NCBI GenBank assembly: GCA_003988855.1
Contig: QYAI01000189.1
Location: 1 to 44,408, forward strand
Origin: Arachnopeziza araneosa
Lineage: Eukaryota; Ascomycota; Leotiomycetes; Helotiales; Arachnopezizaceae
DNA length: 44,408 nt
Reading direction: 5' to 3'
The translations under genes and the position numbers were made by a program. The notes under the pieces are model-generated. The model saw only the letters and a list, made by a program, of their open reading frames with translations. It was not told where the DNA came from and made no database searches. This document shows, piece by piece, positions 10,860 to 22,230 of this stretch (positions are counted from its first letter, which is position 1; the number at the start of each line of letters is the position of its first letter).

Positions 10860-13512
10860 ATGACTTTGCCAGTTGCTTGTCCGCCCTCCTCCTGCCCCTC
10901 GGATCCGCCGACGGTGCCACAGCGCAAGCGAAGAAGACGAGCTCCAGCGAGTGGGGCCTCCGACGATTGTTTTGCCTGTGTCAAGAGAAACACCAAATGC
11001 GACCGACGACGACCATACTGCTCGGCGTGTCTGGAGGTCGGGAAAGAATGCTCAGGATACAAGACCCAATTGACTTGGGGAGTCGGAGTGGCTAGTCGAG
11101 GAAAACTACGCGGCCTATCCCTCCCCGTTGCGAGATCTGCTCCAGCCGCCAAGAGCCCACCTACGGCAAATCGACCACGGGCGTCCTCGACGACCTCACG
11201 AAATAGTGACAGCAATGATGAAAATGTCAAGATCAAAACAGAGGGCCTTCCTCCTCTCCCCACCAGCGCCTTTACGAACTATGATTTTGTCAACATGGCA
11301 CCAAACGGTGTCCAGCATCCACCCATGCAGCTGCCTGACCCGTGGACTATCGAGATCCCTATCCACGAACACTATCAGGATGGAATGAACCAGCAACGAC
11401 AATTACCTCAGTTGCACCGACTTCATACCCTAGGCATTGGAAGACCGGATGGCTTGGCTCTGTCCAGCTCCCTGGATTCGCTAAGCACCTACGCCGAGAG
11501 CGACTATGCTTCGCCTGTCAGTCAAACCTTTCACGATGATGTTGGCTTCATGCACAGTCCGGTGCCCATGTATAACAGCTTCTCCTCACGAAACTCCATC
11601 GCAGACAGTCCAGTTCCTGGTCTCATCCCCGATTCACGTGGCCCGACTTCATGTCCTGACAACTTCTATGCTCAATCTGAGATGAGCTCTAGCATCAGTT
11701 CTCACCAGAACCTCTACGATGTTACTGAGACCCGCCATCATCAATCATCTCCCGCTGCAAATGAAATATTCTATGATGACGACATATTGGGTACGCAGAC
11801 ACTATTCAGCCTGTATGCATGCATGTACTAATTTAGACAGCAGGACCGCAGAACTCCAAGAGAATAGAGGATTACGGTCATAGCAATGGGATGGATGAGT
11901 ATCCCCCAAGTGCAAGATCGAGTCACTTTGCGTGGTCGTCGATGAGGGAGCGTGATGATGATGTTTCTTCGCAAGTTTCCGAACCCGACGCTTATCGCAG
12001 CCACCATGATTCATTGGCGTCGGTGTTCCCGGAGATGTCTCCTCGAGTTTCCTTCTTCTTAGATTACTACGAGAAGATCATTTGTCCTTCGGTCGTTGTC
12101 ATCGACAGCCCAAGCAACCCTTATCGAGAACATATTCTTCGCCTAGCCTCGACGAGTAGGAGTCTGCAGCATGCCATCTGTGCTCTTTCGGTGAGCGAAT
12201 CCCCGAGGTACGAGAATCTATGCTAATTTGCTCCTAGGCATGTAATTTGCGTATGAAGAGAAAACAATCATTAGGTCAGGAACATTGGCGACAACCGTTT
12301 GAGCTCGAACTCCAAGATCGTATCAACGGCGGCTTGGTTCGACCGGTATTAACTCGTAGCATATCCAGTACGTTACCCGACTCGCAGTCGAGCGACTCTT
12401 CTCTTCATGAGGAGTACCACCATAGAGCACTGGCCGTCTCTCTACTCAACCAACAACTAAGTGATCCATCCAATGCACAACACGATTCTGTTCTCGCTAC
12501 CTTATTCATCCTCTGCCACTACAGAATGTGTGAATCCGGCATTGCTCAGTTCCGAACCCAGTTTCTGGGAGTCAAGAAGCTACTTAATATGAGAGAGACA
12601 GGAAGTGAGACGAGCTGGGGTTGGATGGAATCACTCTTCACTTATTTCGATGGAATTGCCGCTAGCATCAATGACCGAGAGGCTCAATTAGGTTTCTTGG
12701 ATATGGTAGCTAATCCTGCGAATCCCAATTATGCCCTCGAAAATCTGGCTGGTTGCGACTCCGTCCTCTTCAAAACGATTGGCAGGCTTGGTCGTCTGAA
12801 CATGTTATCCCAACACCGCTTGGCCAACCCAAATCCTGCACAGGCTCGTCCAACACCTCCTCGACCTCGCCCAGGCCTCTCTGGCCAGGCACTAGTTGAT
12901 TTCTATACCCTTCACTCTCATAATTTTGATGGAAATGGCTTTGCGTCAACACTAGAGGATGAGCCTGCCTTCCCAGCCTCTCATGATGACCTCCGAACAA
13001 CATTTTGGTTGGAGTGGAAGGCAGCCCGTCAAGCTCTACAAGAATGGGAGTTCAATCCAACTCGTCTCATTGCCACTCTTCCTGCCACTCCAACATCAAT
13101 ACAGCTTCGAGACTTTGGCTATATTTCTGAAGCCTTCCGCTACTCGGCTTTGCTTTACATCGAACGTCTCGCTTGCCCGACACTCCAGAGTTCACATCTT
13201 AATTTCCAAAACCTAGTGTCACAAGTCTTGTTCTATGTTACTAGCCTAGAACCGAATAGTGGATGCGAAAAATTTCTTTTGTGGCCGTTGTTCTTGGCAG
13301 GGAGTGAATGTATCAATGAACTTCAGCAATCAATCGTGAGAACTAAATGCAGAGAGATTATGTCGAGGAGTGGGTACCTCAATAATCTTGCAGGTTTGGA
13401 GGTGCTGGAGAAGTTATGGCAGGAGAAAGCAGAAAACAGGAGTAACTGTGGGGGTCCATTCGAGTGGACAAAGTATATGGAGGCGGGTCACGGAGAGTGG
13501 ATGATCTTTTGA
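10860..13512 (+). CDS. Zn2Cys6 transcription factor, fungal_trans_2 type
   Basis: Three exons, 10860-11790, 11841-12190 and 12238-13512, give about 851 residues. Intron 1 has a TACTAAT branch point; its acceptor could also be three bases later (11843). Intron 2 (47 nt) joins ICALS to ACNLRMKRK in frame. After a basic stretch (QRKRRRR), a binuclear zinc cluster is complete: C37, C40, C47, C54, C57, C64 (CX2CX6CX6CX2CX6C). It is followed by the motif LTWGVGVASRGKLRG, which I recognise from a conserved Pezizomycotina regulator group but cannot tie to a named gene. The middle is disordered and Ser/Pro-rich. From about residue 381 (SFFLDYYEKIICP...NPYR..ILRLA) a helical fungal_trans_2-type regulatory domain runs to the end. 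It would act as a nuclear DNA-binding regulator. It stands alone with a 4 kb leader, so I see it as a global or developmental regulator rather than one dedicated to the downstream enzyme cluster. Confidence 0.88.
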
Positions 13513-15445
13513 TGGATGATTGATGTATGATGAATGATTGCATATCCGGCATTGAAAATATGGGCTGGTTAACTCATCGAGGCGTTGGGTGTTGGATTAA
13601 TATTTGATATGAATAGGACATGCATGCAGCAGGAGCTAAAGGCCACTTTTGATGGTAAATTAGATATATCCAATTGTCATGAATACATTTGAGCAATGAA
13701 TACCTTACTCACCTCTTGTTTCTTGTGTGAGTTTGATAGCGCGTCATTGAATAAACAAAACAACAAAGTAGACCGCAATATAAGGTACCGTGACGAAAGG
13801 TCTGCTAATTGTTTTTGGTCAAGAAGGAAGTAGTTGCAATGTAGAAAAAATTGCTACTAATTCTACTACAATATTTAAAGCAGGTTTGGAACGTACAGAA
13901 CGAAAAGTGAGTTTCCACGGCATCGAGGGATATGCAACGATAACTACGGTAACAGTAGAAGAATACCGGTTGCCGCGTCTTATGTTGTCATAAGAATTGA
14001 ATTGACCTTTTATTGATCTTATTTATTCCTGAGAAGAGGCGGTAAATCTATTGGCACAATTCAGATTTCTGTCATTTTTTGAAGCTTTTGAACACGAATT
14101 GGCCTCGACGTTCTTAACCCCAGCTCAACAACGTCGTAATCAGGAAAGATGACTAGTCTTTCCTTTATTCAACAGATTTTGTTCATTTTTGAGAAATATA
14201 GGTTGCATTATTTCCATGAAACGCTACGAAGGAGATATCAAGGTTGCTGAAAAGATGAACGCTCCTTTCAATGCTCCCCCAACCTCTTTCACAAGCGATA
14301 AATTCATGACGAGTTTAGATTCTTTGAAAGATGAGCATTTTTCACTCCCAAGGCTGTCCAAGGTTTAGAGGTGGTGACATGTTTGTGAAACGTGTATATG
14401 TGGATTGTTTAGAGGTTTTTATAGGTTGTTTACTTTTCCTCGCTTAGATAGCGAGCGTAATGGGCTGGAGTAAAAAATGATAAATGATGATCAATGCTTA
14501 AAATTTGCATAAGTTAAGATAATATGAACTGTTAGACACTATTCTTGTGATGATCGTATCCAATATATGAGATCGCAATCTTGGAATGTAATAAAACCTA
14601 ACTCGTGTGTTATTTTAGAAAGTCAGGAGTGCTTAGTTACATCTATGGCCTCAATTCACGTCAACGTCTATTCTAGCAGCATCTTCAGAAAATTTCAGGC
14701 CCCAGAGGCTTTAGAAAGAGACAGCTGCTTAGTCACTACTGATAGTCTATATATCTTTGCAATTTTCACATCACAGCTCCATTACTCGAGGATATAGAGG
14801 CATTGATTAAGTAAATATAAATCAAGTCCAAAGAGCAAGATAATTAGAGGCCTTCCGTTAAGTCGTTAAGTCGTTAATACGTGTTGATAGAAAACTAAAA
14901 GACCCAAAGATGGTTTAGAAGAAGCTGAGAGATGATAGCAGTCGAGATTCTGACACTGTCTGAAGGATAAAGGTGAAGCTTCAGATAGTTGAATTTCCTC
15001 CCCTCTATTCACAGCAGCATTAATATCGTATTTGGTGGTAAAACTCCTATTTCTGACAGACTACTCTCACCTTATTCGTGAATTTCCAAGCTGAAAAATA
15101 TATTTCAATAAGTCATGACACCCTCCGTCCAGATACGATCACGTATTTCAGAATATTATATGTCAGCAAAGCTAGAGAAGAAGACTAGGGACATTTAAAA
15201 CAACGCAACTTTATTCTCGAGTCGGAGATTACCTTATGGCATCAATTCCTCAGTTGATACTTTACGCAGAACTAAGAAGAGATAGTTATGCTAAGGTACC
15301 AATCAAGTGATTTACCACGATTTTCGAAAGATATAGTACCTGATTAAGTCAAGATATCAGCTCAATATAGTCTGCAGCACTATTCTCATTTTTTATAAAA
15401 ACAACGTGGCAAATTTATGTCGTGTTTCCCTTATACCAGATTACC
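13513..15445. other. AT-rich gene-free stretch
   Basis: These 1.9 kb hold the 3' flank of the Zn2Cys6 gene and the 3' flank of the convergent monooxygenase. I found no exon with recognisable content. A triple 8-mer repeat (GTTAAGTC-like) near 14857-14877 is the only local structure. Confidence 0.5.
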
Positions 15446-17183
15446 TCAACTGACAGTTGACTTTTTCAATGTCGAAGAATCTGAAAATAACGGTGTTATT
15501 TTACCCGCTTGAAGCTCTTCTGCAACCTGAGATGAGACACTTTGCCATCGCTCCAGTGTATCAGCTTCGGCGTCGAAAGGGTAGAGCCAACGATTCTAAG
15601 CTGTTAGTAATCAAACAAGTATCACATGAGATATATATTACCCTCATTTTGATATCTTCGGGATCAATCTCAACGTCGTCATCCAAATTTTTCAGAGCAT
15701 TGTGCCATCGATCCCGAAGATCTTCGCCATTCTTTTGAGAGGCACGGACCCTCTCAAAACGAAGCTTTTCGTAGGTTCGGGTCTAGATGAATAGTGTCAA
15801 ATTTTGATCTTATTTAGCTTGGTGCAGAGAGACATACAGCGAGGGCAATGTTTTCCTTTCCAGCAAGTTTCAAACATAGAGCAAGAACGGCAGCACTCTC
15901 TGTAGCTTGAGAAGCTCCCTGGGCACTAAACGGCCTTAGTATGTAGCAGGATACACGTAAGTAAAAGCCTACCTAGTAGGCAAGTGTGCTATCCAACGAA
16001 TTAGTATATCATTTTGATATTCTATGACTAAGAGGCAAGGAGCTGAGCCGGGCCAATAATATATCTTAGGAACGGGAGGAAGTGTTCTAAGACAGCTCCC
16101 AACCCGAAACTCTCTTAGAATATAATAACAATTTAGCATGGGATAAGCTCACCATGACAGCTATCCCCGAGCAGAACAATATTATGGCTGTTGCTGACCC
16201 AAGTAGGAATAGGATCGCGGTAACAAATCTTCCAGTCAAGGCACTCTTCGGTCTTGTTGACTGCTGCCGCAATTCTTGGATCACAGCCAGCTATAAGCTT
16301 CCTTACTTCATTCATATCTCCAGGCTGAAACCACGATTCTTTGATGTCCTCGGTATCTTTATGTGTGAGTATCCAGTTGAACTCATCGCCATCTCTCAGC
16401 GTATTCTGAACTAGGTGAACATCATTCCCTATCCAAATGTTTACACACTCATTTTCCACAAATTCTCTGCATAATGGATCTTCTTTCAGATATGCACCTT
16501 TGAAATACGCCCTAAAGCAAGCGTATCCTGAGGATTTGGGTTTATCTTCGAACCCCAAAACGAGCTCACGAGCTCTAGACTTGATTCCTTTGACAGCTCA
16601 GCGCGGAACCCATCTAGAATTTCAAAATGTCTTACCATCAGCGGCTACAATAACGTCAGCCTTGAACACCTCTCCTGTGGCGAGCGTCAACGAAGGTTGA
16701 TCTTCGTCGTACGAGATGACCTCCGAGCCCATGTAAATAGGAATTTGCAACTGTCTCACGCGCTCTAAGAATCGCTCATGGTAGTCACCTCGATGCCCTG
16801 TGTATATTTCAGCAAGGTCCGATAACACAAAGTTTTCTTACCGATATAACCAGCCATATCCATCAATGGCTGCTGAGCTAGAATCTTTCCATCATTCCAA
16901 CGCCGAATTTGCATCATCTCGCTTTTGTTTCCGATCTCAATTAGGCGATCATGAAGGCCCCAACGTTGAAGCAAACGTAACGCATTCTCGCCGAGACCCA
17001 GAGAGTCTCCTAAACGTTCGAACTTGTGCACTTTTTCAAATATGCAAACATCGAATCCTTGTGCATTCATTGCCATGGCCGCTGCACAGCCTCCAAGGCC
17101 AGCTCCAACAATGATAACTGTGTATAGTGAGCTTTGTGCAGAGATGATGGAAAATGACAGTAACCTTTAAGTTGTTTTGCCAT
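15446..17183 (-). CDS. FAD-dependent monooxygenase, salicylate hydroxylase-like
   Basis: This is a class A flavoprotein monooxygenase; relatives hydroxylate, and sometimes decarboxylate, phenolic acids with NAD(P)H and O2. I reconstruct eight exons: 17165-17183, 16842-17117, 16636-16797, 16153-16587, 15973-15988, 15925-15838, 15782-15642 and 15595-15446. They sum to 1287 nt (428 residues) with every phase consistent. Exon 5 is only 16 nt and restores the run GDSCH-AHLPTSAQGASQ; the intron before it is 164 nt. Visible motifs are the N-terminal dinucleotide fold (IIVGAGLGG), the DG motif (IVAADG), and the GD motif (LLGDSC). The usual glutamate-aspartate after GD reads ES here. The C-terminal half has the family's RDRWHNAL and RNRWLY.FDAEA blocks. 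There is no peroxisomal tail (ends TVS). It is divergent from the VAO-type gene across 457 bases. The substrate cannot be told from sequence. Confidence 0.87.
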
Positions 17184-17640
17184 AATAAAATATTAACTCA
17201 ACTTCGACTATTACCTAGCGATATATCTTCTGCTTCCCTTGATGGCTAAGGAAGGGTCATAAATATCACCATTACTTCGCGTGCAATTGATCTGATCGTC
17301 CCGCCATTCAAGTAACATTCAACCTCTCATCGCAAACCCTTCTGTGGCACCGTGGTAGGTGGGACCAAGTCAATCCACGACCCCACCCCGCATGAAGCTG
17401 TGATATTGCGGAGACAGTGGGCTCTTCCTGGATGTGGTGGTGTCATTGGCTAGCTCTTGGATTTCGATTGCTTTATTGGATGGAATTCGACTTGAAGCTC
17501 TCGGAAATCCCCCAGCTGTAGTACACCTACCTTTTTGTCTGATTCTTATATGTACCGATGCTCTGGATTATTTGATATATTTGGATAGAACACATCTTGA
17601 TCTGGATTCGCATTGCCTCTTTTTTTTCTATCAGCTCAGA
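17184..17640. promoter_or_regulatory. Bidirectional promoter of two flavoenzyme genes
   Basis: The 457 bases between the start codons of the monooxygenase (17183, minus) and the VAO-type oxidase (17641, plus) must carry both promoters, so the two genes are likely co-regulated. Two overlapping matches to the CreA carbon-repression site (SYGGRG, read on the minus strand) lie at 17381-17391. The right third is T-rich, as expected near the VAO start. Confidence 0.6.
17381..17391 (-). promoter_or_regulatory. Tandem CreA-like sites
   Basis: The plus strand reads CCCCACCCCGC; on the minus strand this gives GCGGGG and GTGGGG, both fitting SYGGRG, the known binding site of the carbon catabolite repressor CreA. 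Adjacent pairs are the form usually found functional in fungi. Single matches are frequent by chance; the pairing inside a shared catabolic promoter is what makes it notable. Confidence 0.35.
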
Positions 17641-20200
17641 ATGTCCGATATCCCAAGTCTCACCTCTACTTATAGCGGAGTACCCCAGCGCCTCGAAAAG
17701 GAAGCAGCAGAAGCTAAAATAAAGATAACTGCACTGAAGACTTTACCGCACAAGAAAAAACGTCAAGTCGGTCTGAAGTTGCCTCCGAACCTCACCAGAG
17801 ACCAATTTGATGCCGCCATTCTAACTTTGACTGCGGCACTGGGCGATGAAGCTGTCATATTAAACGACAAGGACTTGGTTGATGGATGGTATATGGAGCA
17901 TCCGTAAGAGTTTCAAAGTTTTATCAGGAACTGTTACTGTTTAAGAAGGCCCCTGGAACTCCTATCTCAAATGCTTAAACCTTTCTCCGGCCTTACTCAC
18001 CTACGGTCTAGCAATACACACGATGCTTTCCATATCCTTGACGCAGAAGAAATGGTCTGTAGTGCGATCGCTTATCCATCCAGCGTCGAAGACGTTCAAA
18101 AGATTGTCAGATGGGCAAACGAATATAAAATACCAATTTGGCCGATTTCTATTGGCCGAAATCTAGGTACGTTTTGAATTTCCCATGCCCTCAGCCAAAA
18201 AGATATTTTTGATACTCTCCATAGGCTACGGCGGAGCCGCTCCCAGAGTTCCTGGCTCAGTCGTAGTGGATCTTGGGAAGAATATGAATCGAGTTCTCAA
18301 GATTGATGGAGAAAATGCATCGTGCCTGGTGGAGCCTGGAGTTTCGTATTTCAAGGTAGGCCTCAATTCCTTGATACTTTTGTTACTATAGACTGAGATA
18401 TCATGACATAAAGCTTTACGAAGAGGTACAGAAAGCGAAATTACCACTGCAACTGTGGATAGACACCCCAGATCTCGGTGGTGGAAGTGTGTTAGGTAAT
18501 GCTATTGATCGCGGAGTTGGTTATACCCCCTATGGTGACCATTTCGCAAATCAGTAAGGCTCGTCCTCTTATAAAAAATTATTTTGATATAAGACGAAAG
18601 GCTTGAGGATTATCCCGAGAGCATTCAAGCCTTAGAAAATGCTTCGTGAGCTTAGATCTTCAGCTTCCTTTCCTCTCCTCTGGACCTAAGAATTTGCATA
18701 TTGATTTTTACCTAGTTGCGGTATGGAAGTGGTTCTACCTAACGGTGAGCTTCTTCGTACAGGAATGGGAGCACTTCCAGGAAAAGATGGAGATCATCAA
18801 GATAATTCTACCTGGCAGTCTTTCCAACACAGCTATGTAAGATTACGTCCCACTCCTTCAGAGATCGAGTCACCCTTCTGCTCTATTTCTCGAACCATTT
18901 TTTTTCGTGATCGAACTTTCCATAATCTTTAGGAGAATTCATTTCGCGCCGCAAATTCAAATATGTAGAATACTGACTGAATCCTTCGGAGTCAGGGCCC
19001 TTCGATCGACGGAATCTTCAGTCAAAGTAACTTTGGTATCATTACAAAGATGGGATTCTTTCTGATGCCCGCCACTAACCATCAGAGTTATTTGATCACT
19101 TTCCGCAACGAGGATGATTTCGGGAAGATAATTGACACGATTAGACCCTTAGCGCTTCAAAAGGTCCTCGGCAATATCCCTCAACTTCGACATGCAATTC
19201 AAGGTGAGCAGGTAGTGTTGCTTTGTACTGCATCCGTTTGCAGCTGCTCGAGCCATGCTTATGCCTCAAAGAACTAGCCGTCACTGGAAAACCGAGAACG
19301 ACTTGGTATACCGGTACAGGCAGAATACCCGACGAAGTGATTAAATCGGCTGTTGAGAAACTCCCCACGGGAGCAATATCTTGGGTATGCGAATAACTTT
19401 CGTCCTTTCAGAATCTCGTAGTTCTTTCGCGTTGTGAATAACGAGTACGAAAATAACTGTCCCTATAGGTTTTCTATGGCACGCAATATGGAGATTCGGT
19501 TCAAATTGAATCACAACTGTCAATGATCAAATCTGAATTCGCTAAAATTCCAGGAAGCAAGTTCTACCTCCCCTCAGATCTACCACCAGACCATTATATC
19601 CACAGTCGCGTACAGGTTTGCAGCGGTGTCCCGGTTCTTCGGGAGTTATCTTGGCTCAACTTCAAGTCAAATGCGGCTCACTTGTTCTTCTCACCAATCA
19701 CTCCCACCGATTCTCGGTCTGTTCAAACATTATATGACCTTATAAAAAGGTTACATGTGAAATGGGAATTCGATCAATTTCCAACGCTATGCTTTGCAAA
19801 CAGGGAGGTAAGGTCTTAGAATAAATCGACTTTGTTTTTAGTTAAAATTATCGAGCTGAGGTAACGTTAGGTTCACTACATTGCCAATATCGTCTACGAC
19901 CGATCTAATAAAGACGAAAAAGCACGAGCAAGAGGCTTAATGCGAGAGATGATCTCTGCTGCAGCAAAAGAAGGATTCGGAGAGTACAGAACACACCTAC
20001 TATTTGCTGATCAAGTAGCTGAGACGTATTCCTGGAACAATGGTGCTTTGAGAAAGTTCAATGAACTGCTGAAGGATGCGGTAGATCCTAACTCAATCCT
20101 TGCGCCTGGAAGAAATGGGATCTGGGGGAGGGCATACCGTGGAAAAGGATGGGAACTTATTGGAGACGCAGCAATAGCATCGAATAAGGCAAAGCTGTAG
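17641..20200 (+). CDS. Vanillyl-alcohol oxidase-type flavoprotein, peroxisomal
   Basis: VAO-type enzymes oxidise para-substituted phenols (vanillyl alcohol, 4-alkylphenols, eugenol-like compounds) with covalent FAD and release H2O2. Nine exons: 17641-17903, 18012-18166, 18225-18355, 18414-18553, 18716-18836, 18996-19203, 19272-19384, 19469-19807, 19871-20200. They total 1800 nt and 599 residues (Penicillium VaoA has 560), all phases consistent. Three introns are long (159-162 and 108 nt). Compared with VaoA from memory, these match: Y141 (VaoA Y108, in GRNLGYGG), D203 (D170, in TPDLGGGS), H448 (H422, covalent FAD site, in AAHLFFSP), and Y529-R530 (Y503-R504, in GFGEYRTH). The position of VaoA H61 is a phenylalanine here (F94, in HDAFH). 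An extra 30-40 residues precede the FAD domain. The last three residues are AKL, a PTS1 signal. It is divergent from the monooxygenase and convergent with the lactonase. Confidence 0.92.
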
Positions 20201-21146
20201 TAAAGTGACCTGTTTAGAGATACATTTGGGACTTTGGGTCTGGTTCTAGGGATAGGCATTCGCCAAGGCAGCGAATCTGAGACCTCTAAACACCAAAATG
20301 CTCCAATCACAGAAACAAAAATTTAAGGATATCATCAGGGTATGAATTTCAGTACGGACGGGAAAGAAGGTTTAATCACATAGCTATATATATATGTATC
20401 AATCGGCCACATTTTCGCCCCAAGATGGAACACGAAGAGTCATGAAGCTCGGTGCTTCGAGTGCAGACTAAAAGTATACAAAACAACTATATTAGGCCAA
20501 AGGAACTCCATCAGCTTGGTATTGAGGCCTGCAGCCACTTTACTTGATAATCCTTGAGACTTTACAGACGCTTGACAAGATGGAGAAGAAAGGCATATCT
20601 CAATGCCTTGCAGTCTCAGTGACCTTGGAGGCCGTTCCAGATTTACGAGCGTCTTTCCTACAGACCAATGGGCGAAAATAGACAAACTATACCGAATTGA
20701 AGGCGGAGGACACCTTGTCTTATGATAACACTAGTGTATCAGCAGGTTATGAGAAGGATCTGAGATAATCCTGCATGATTGGTTCATATCATTATTGAAA
20801 ACGCAAACGGTCATAATTCATCCAGCAATGACATTAGTACATAGGAGAAGCATAGTTATTTCAGACTTCAGAGTGAGAAGGGAAGAAACAGAAGTGTCTA
20901 TCAATCTCTTTACTGAGTCTGAAACCAGCCATTTATTGCACTACCACTTAGGTAGTAGTTCGTAGGACATCCGAGGAAGAGTATGCTGGGAAGGTACGCA
21001 ATAACAGTTGACCGTCCTTACCTTTTTAGCGATATTAAAAGGTTTGCCCTGGAGCTAAGGCTTGATAATATCTTCTAAGTCCTGCCTAACACTGAGAACC
21101 AACCCCTGCGAACAGGATTTTTAGTTTTAATCTGGACAGGAGATGC
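20201..21146. other. Intergenic region between convergent genes
   Basis: The 946 bases between the stop codons of the VAO-type gene and the SMP-30-like gene hold two 3' flanks. An (AT)n run near 20385-20398 is the only repeat. Short open frames here (for example 20440-20685) show no family resemblance. Confidence 0.5.
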
Positions 21147-22230
21147 CTACAATGGCTTCTCAAGCTTGAACTCAAAATCCTTCAATCCCTTGACCCCAAC
21201 GTCCACCTTGAACACGTTCCCACCAAACTTCTTACTTTCAATTTCATTCTCATCTTCTTCGTCGGCCGTTGTAACCCACAGCTCTGTACCGATGAAACAT
21301 GGACACGTGATTGCTCTAGTTGGGTATTCCACCTTCCCGACCACCCTCCCTTCAGGGCTTATCTTCAAGACGCAGCTTTCTCCATAAAATGCTTGCCAGA
21401 TGCATCCATTTTCATCAATCTTAAATCCATCAGGATCACCGGATCCATCATGCTTATAGAATACTCGCTCATTCGTGATACCTCCTGTTTTGACATCATA
21501 GTCAAAAGCGAAGATCTTCTTTTCGGTCGAGTTGACATAGTATAGTGTCTTATTGTCAGGAGACCAGCCAATACTGTTAGGGATGAGAATTGAAGTGATG
21601 AGTTCAGCCCGAGACAAGTCGGCGTTGAAGCGGAAGAGAGATCCTATAATGCATTAGTGTACTCGATATGTCCCACTCATTCTATAGAGGCAATTTCCCA
21701 TGGCCAAACAGCAAGAGAAGTCTGAATGCAGGAGGAAACCAAACGTTTTTTTGAAAAGCATGGAAATTTCGGGAGATCCACATACCTTCAGGCTGTGCTG
21801 GGCCAACCCAAAAATCATTCATTGTCCCAATCCAAAATCTTCCGGCCGGGTCCACAGCGCCATCGTTGCCTCGCATTCTCTCATCATTCGTCTTTGATTC
21901 ATCATAAAATTTCTTTAATAATTCGTACTTGCCTGTATCTCGATCCAACACGTACAGCCCACTTTTGCCTCCTATCAAAATCTTTTTTTTAGGATCAACG
22001 CCCTCAATATTCGCTGTGACCCCCACGGGCATATCTAATTGTAATGTCTTCAGACTCCCAGGTCCGGCGTGCAAATCAACACTGTGTATTTGATTCTTTT
22101 TGATATCGACAAAGCGCAGAGAGTGCGTGACTGATTCGTAGTATGGTCCCTCTCCTAGTGCACAACGCAAGTTCAAGAAAGGCTCCTTCACGAGCCATTT
22201 TTCAATCGAAGCTTCTGATTTGGTGGTCAT
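21147..22230 (-). CDS. SMP-30/gluconolactonase-like lactonase
   Basis: Enzymes of this six-bladed propeller family (regucalcin, gluconolactonase, LRE-like) hydrolyse lactones with a divalent metal. Two exons, 21786-22230 and 21147-21643, joined over a 142-nt intron (donor GTATGT, acceptor ATAG), give 313 residues, the normal family length. The four metal-site residues expected from human regucalcin are all present: E27 (LGEGPYYES), N122 in the RGNDGAVDP.GRFW.GTM block, N171 (PNSIGWSPD) and D220 (GDPDGFKID). There is no signal peptide, so it is probably cytosolic. It sits convergent with the VAO-type oxidase. A lactonase beside two flavoenzymes fits a catabolic route in which ring cleavage or oxidation yields a lactone, but such genes are also common alone. 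Substrate unknown. Confidence 0.9.

Noticed and set aside
10860..22230. The Zn2Cys6 factor as dedicated regulator of the flavoenzyme cluster
   Set aside because: It is 1.9 kb from the nearest cluster gene across AT-rich DNA and looks like a widely conserved regulator with a very long leader, so proximity alone is weak evidence.
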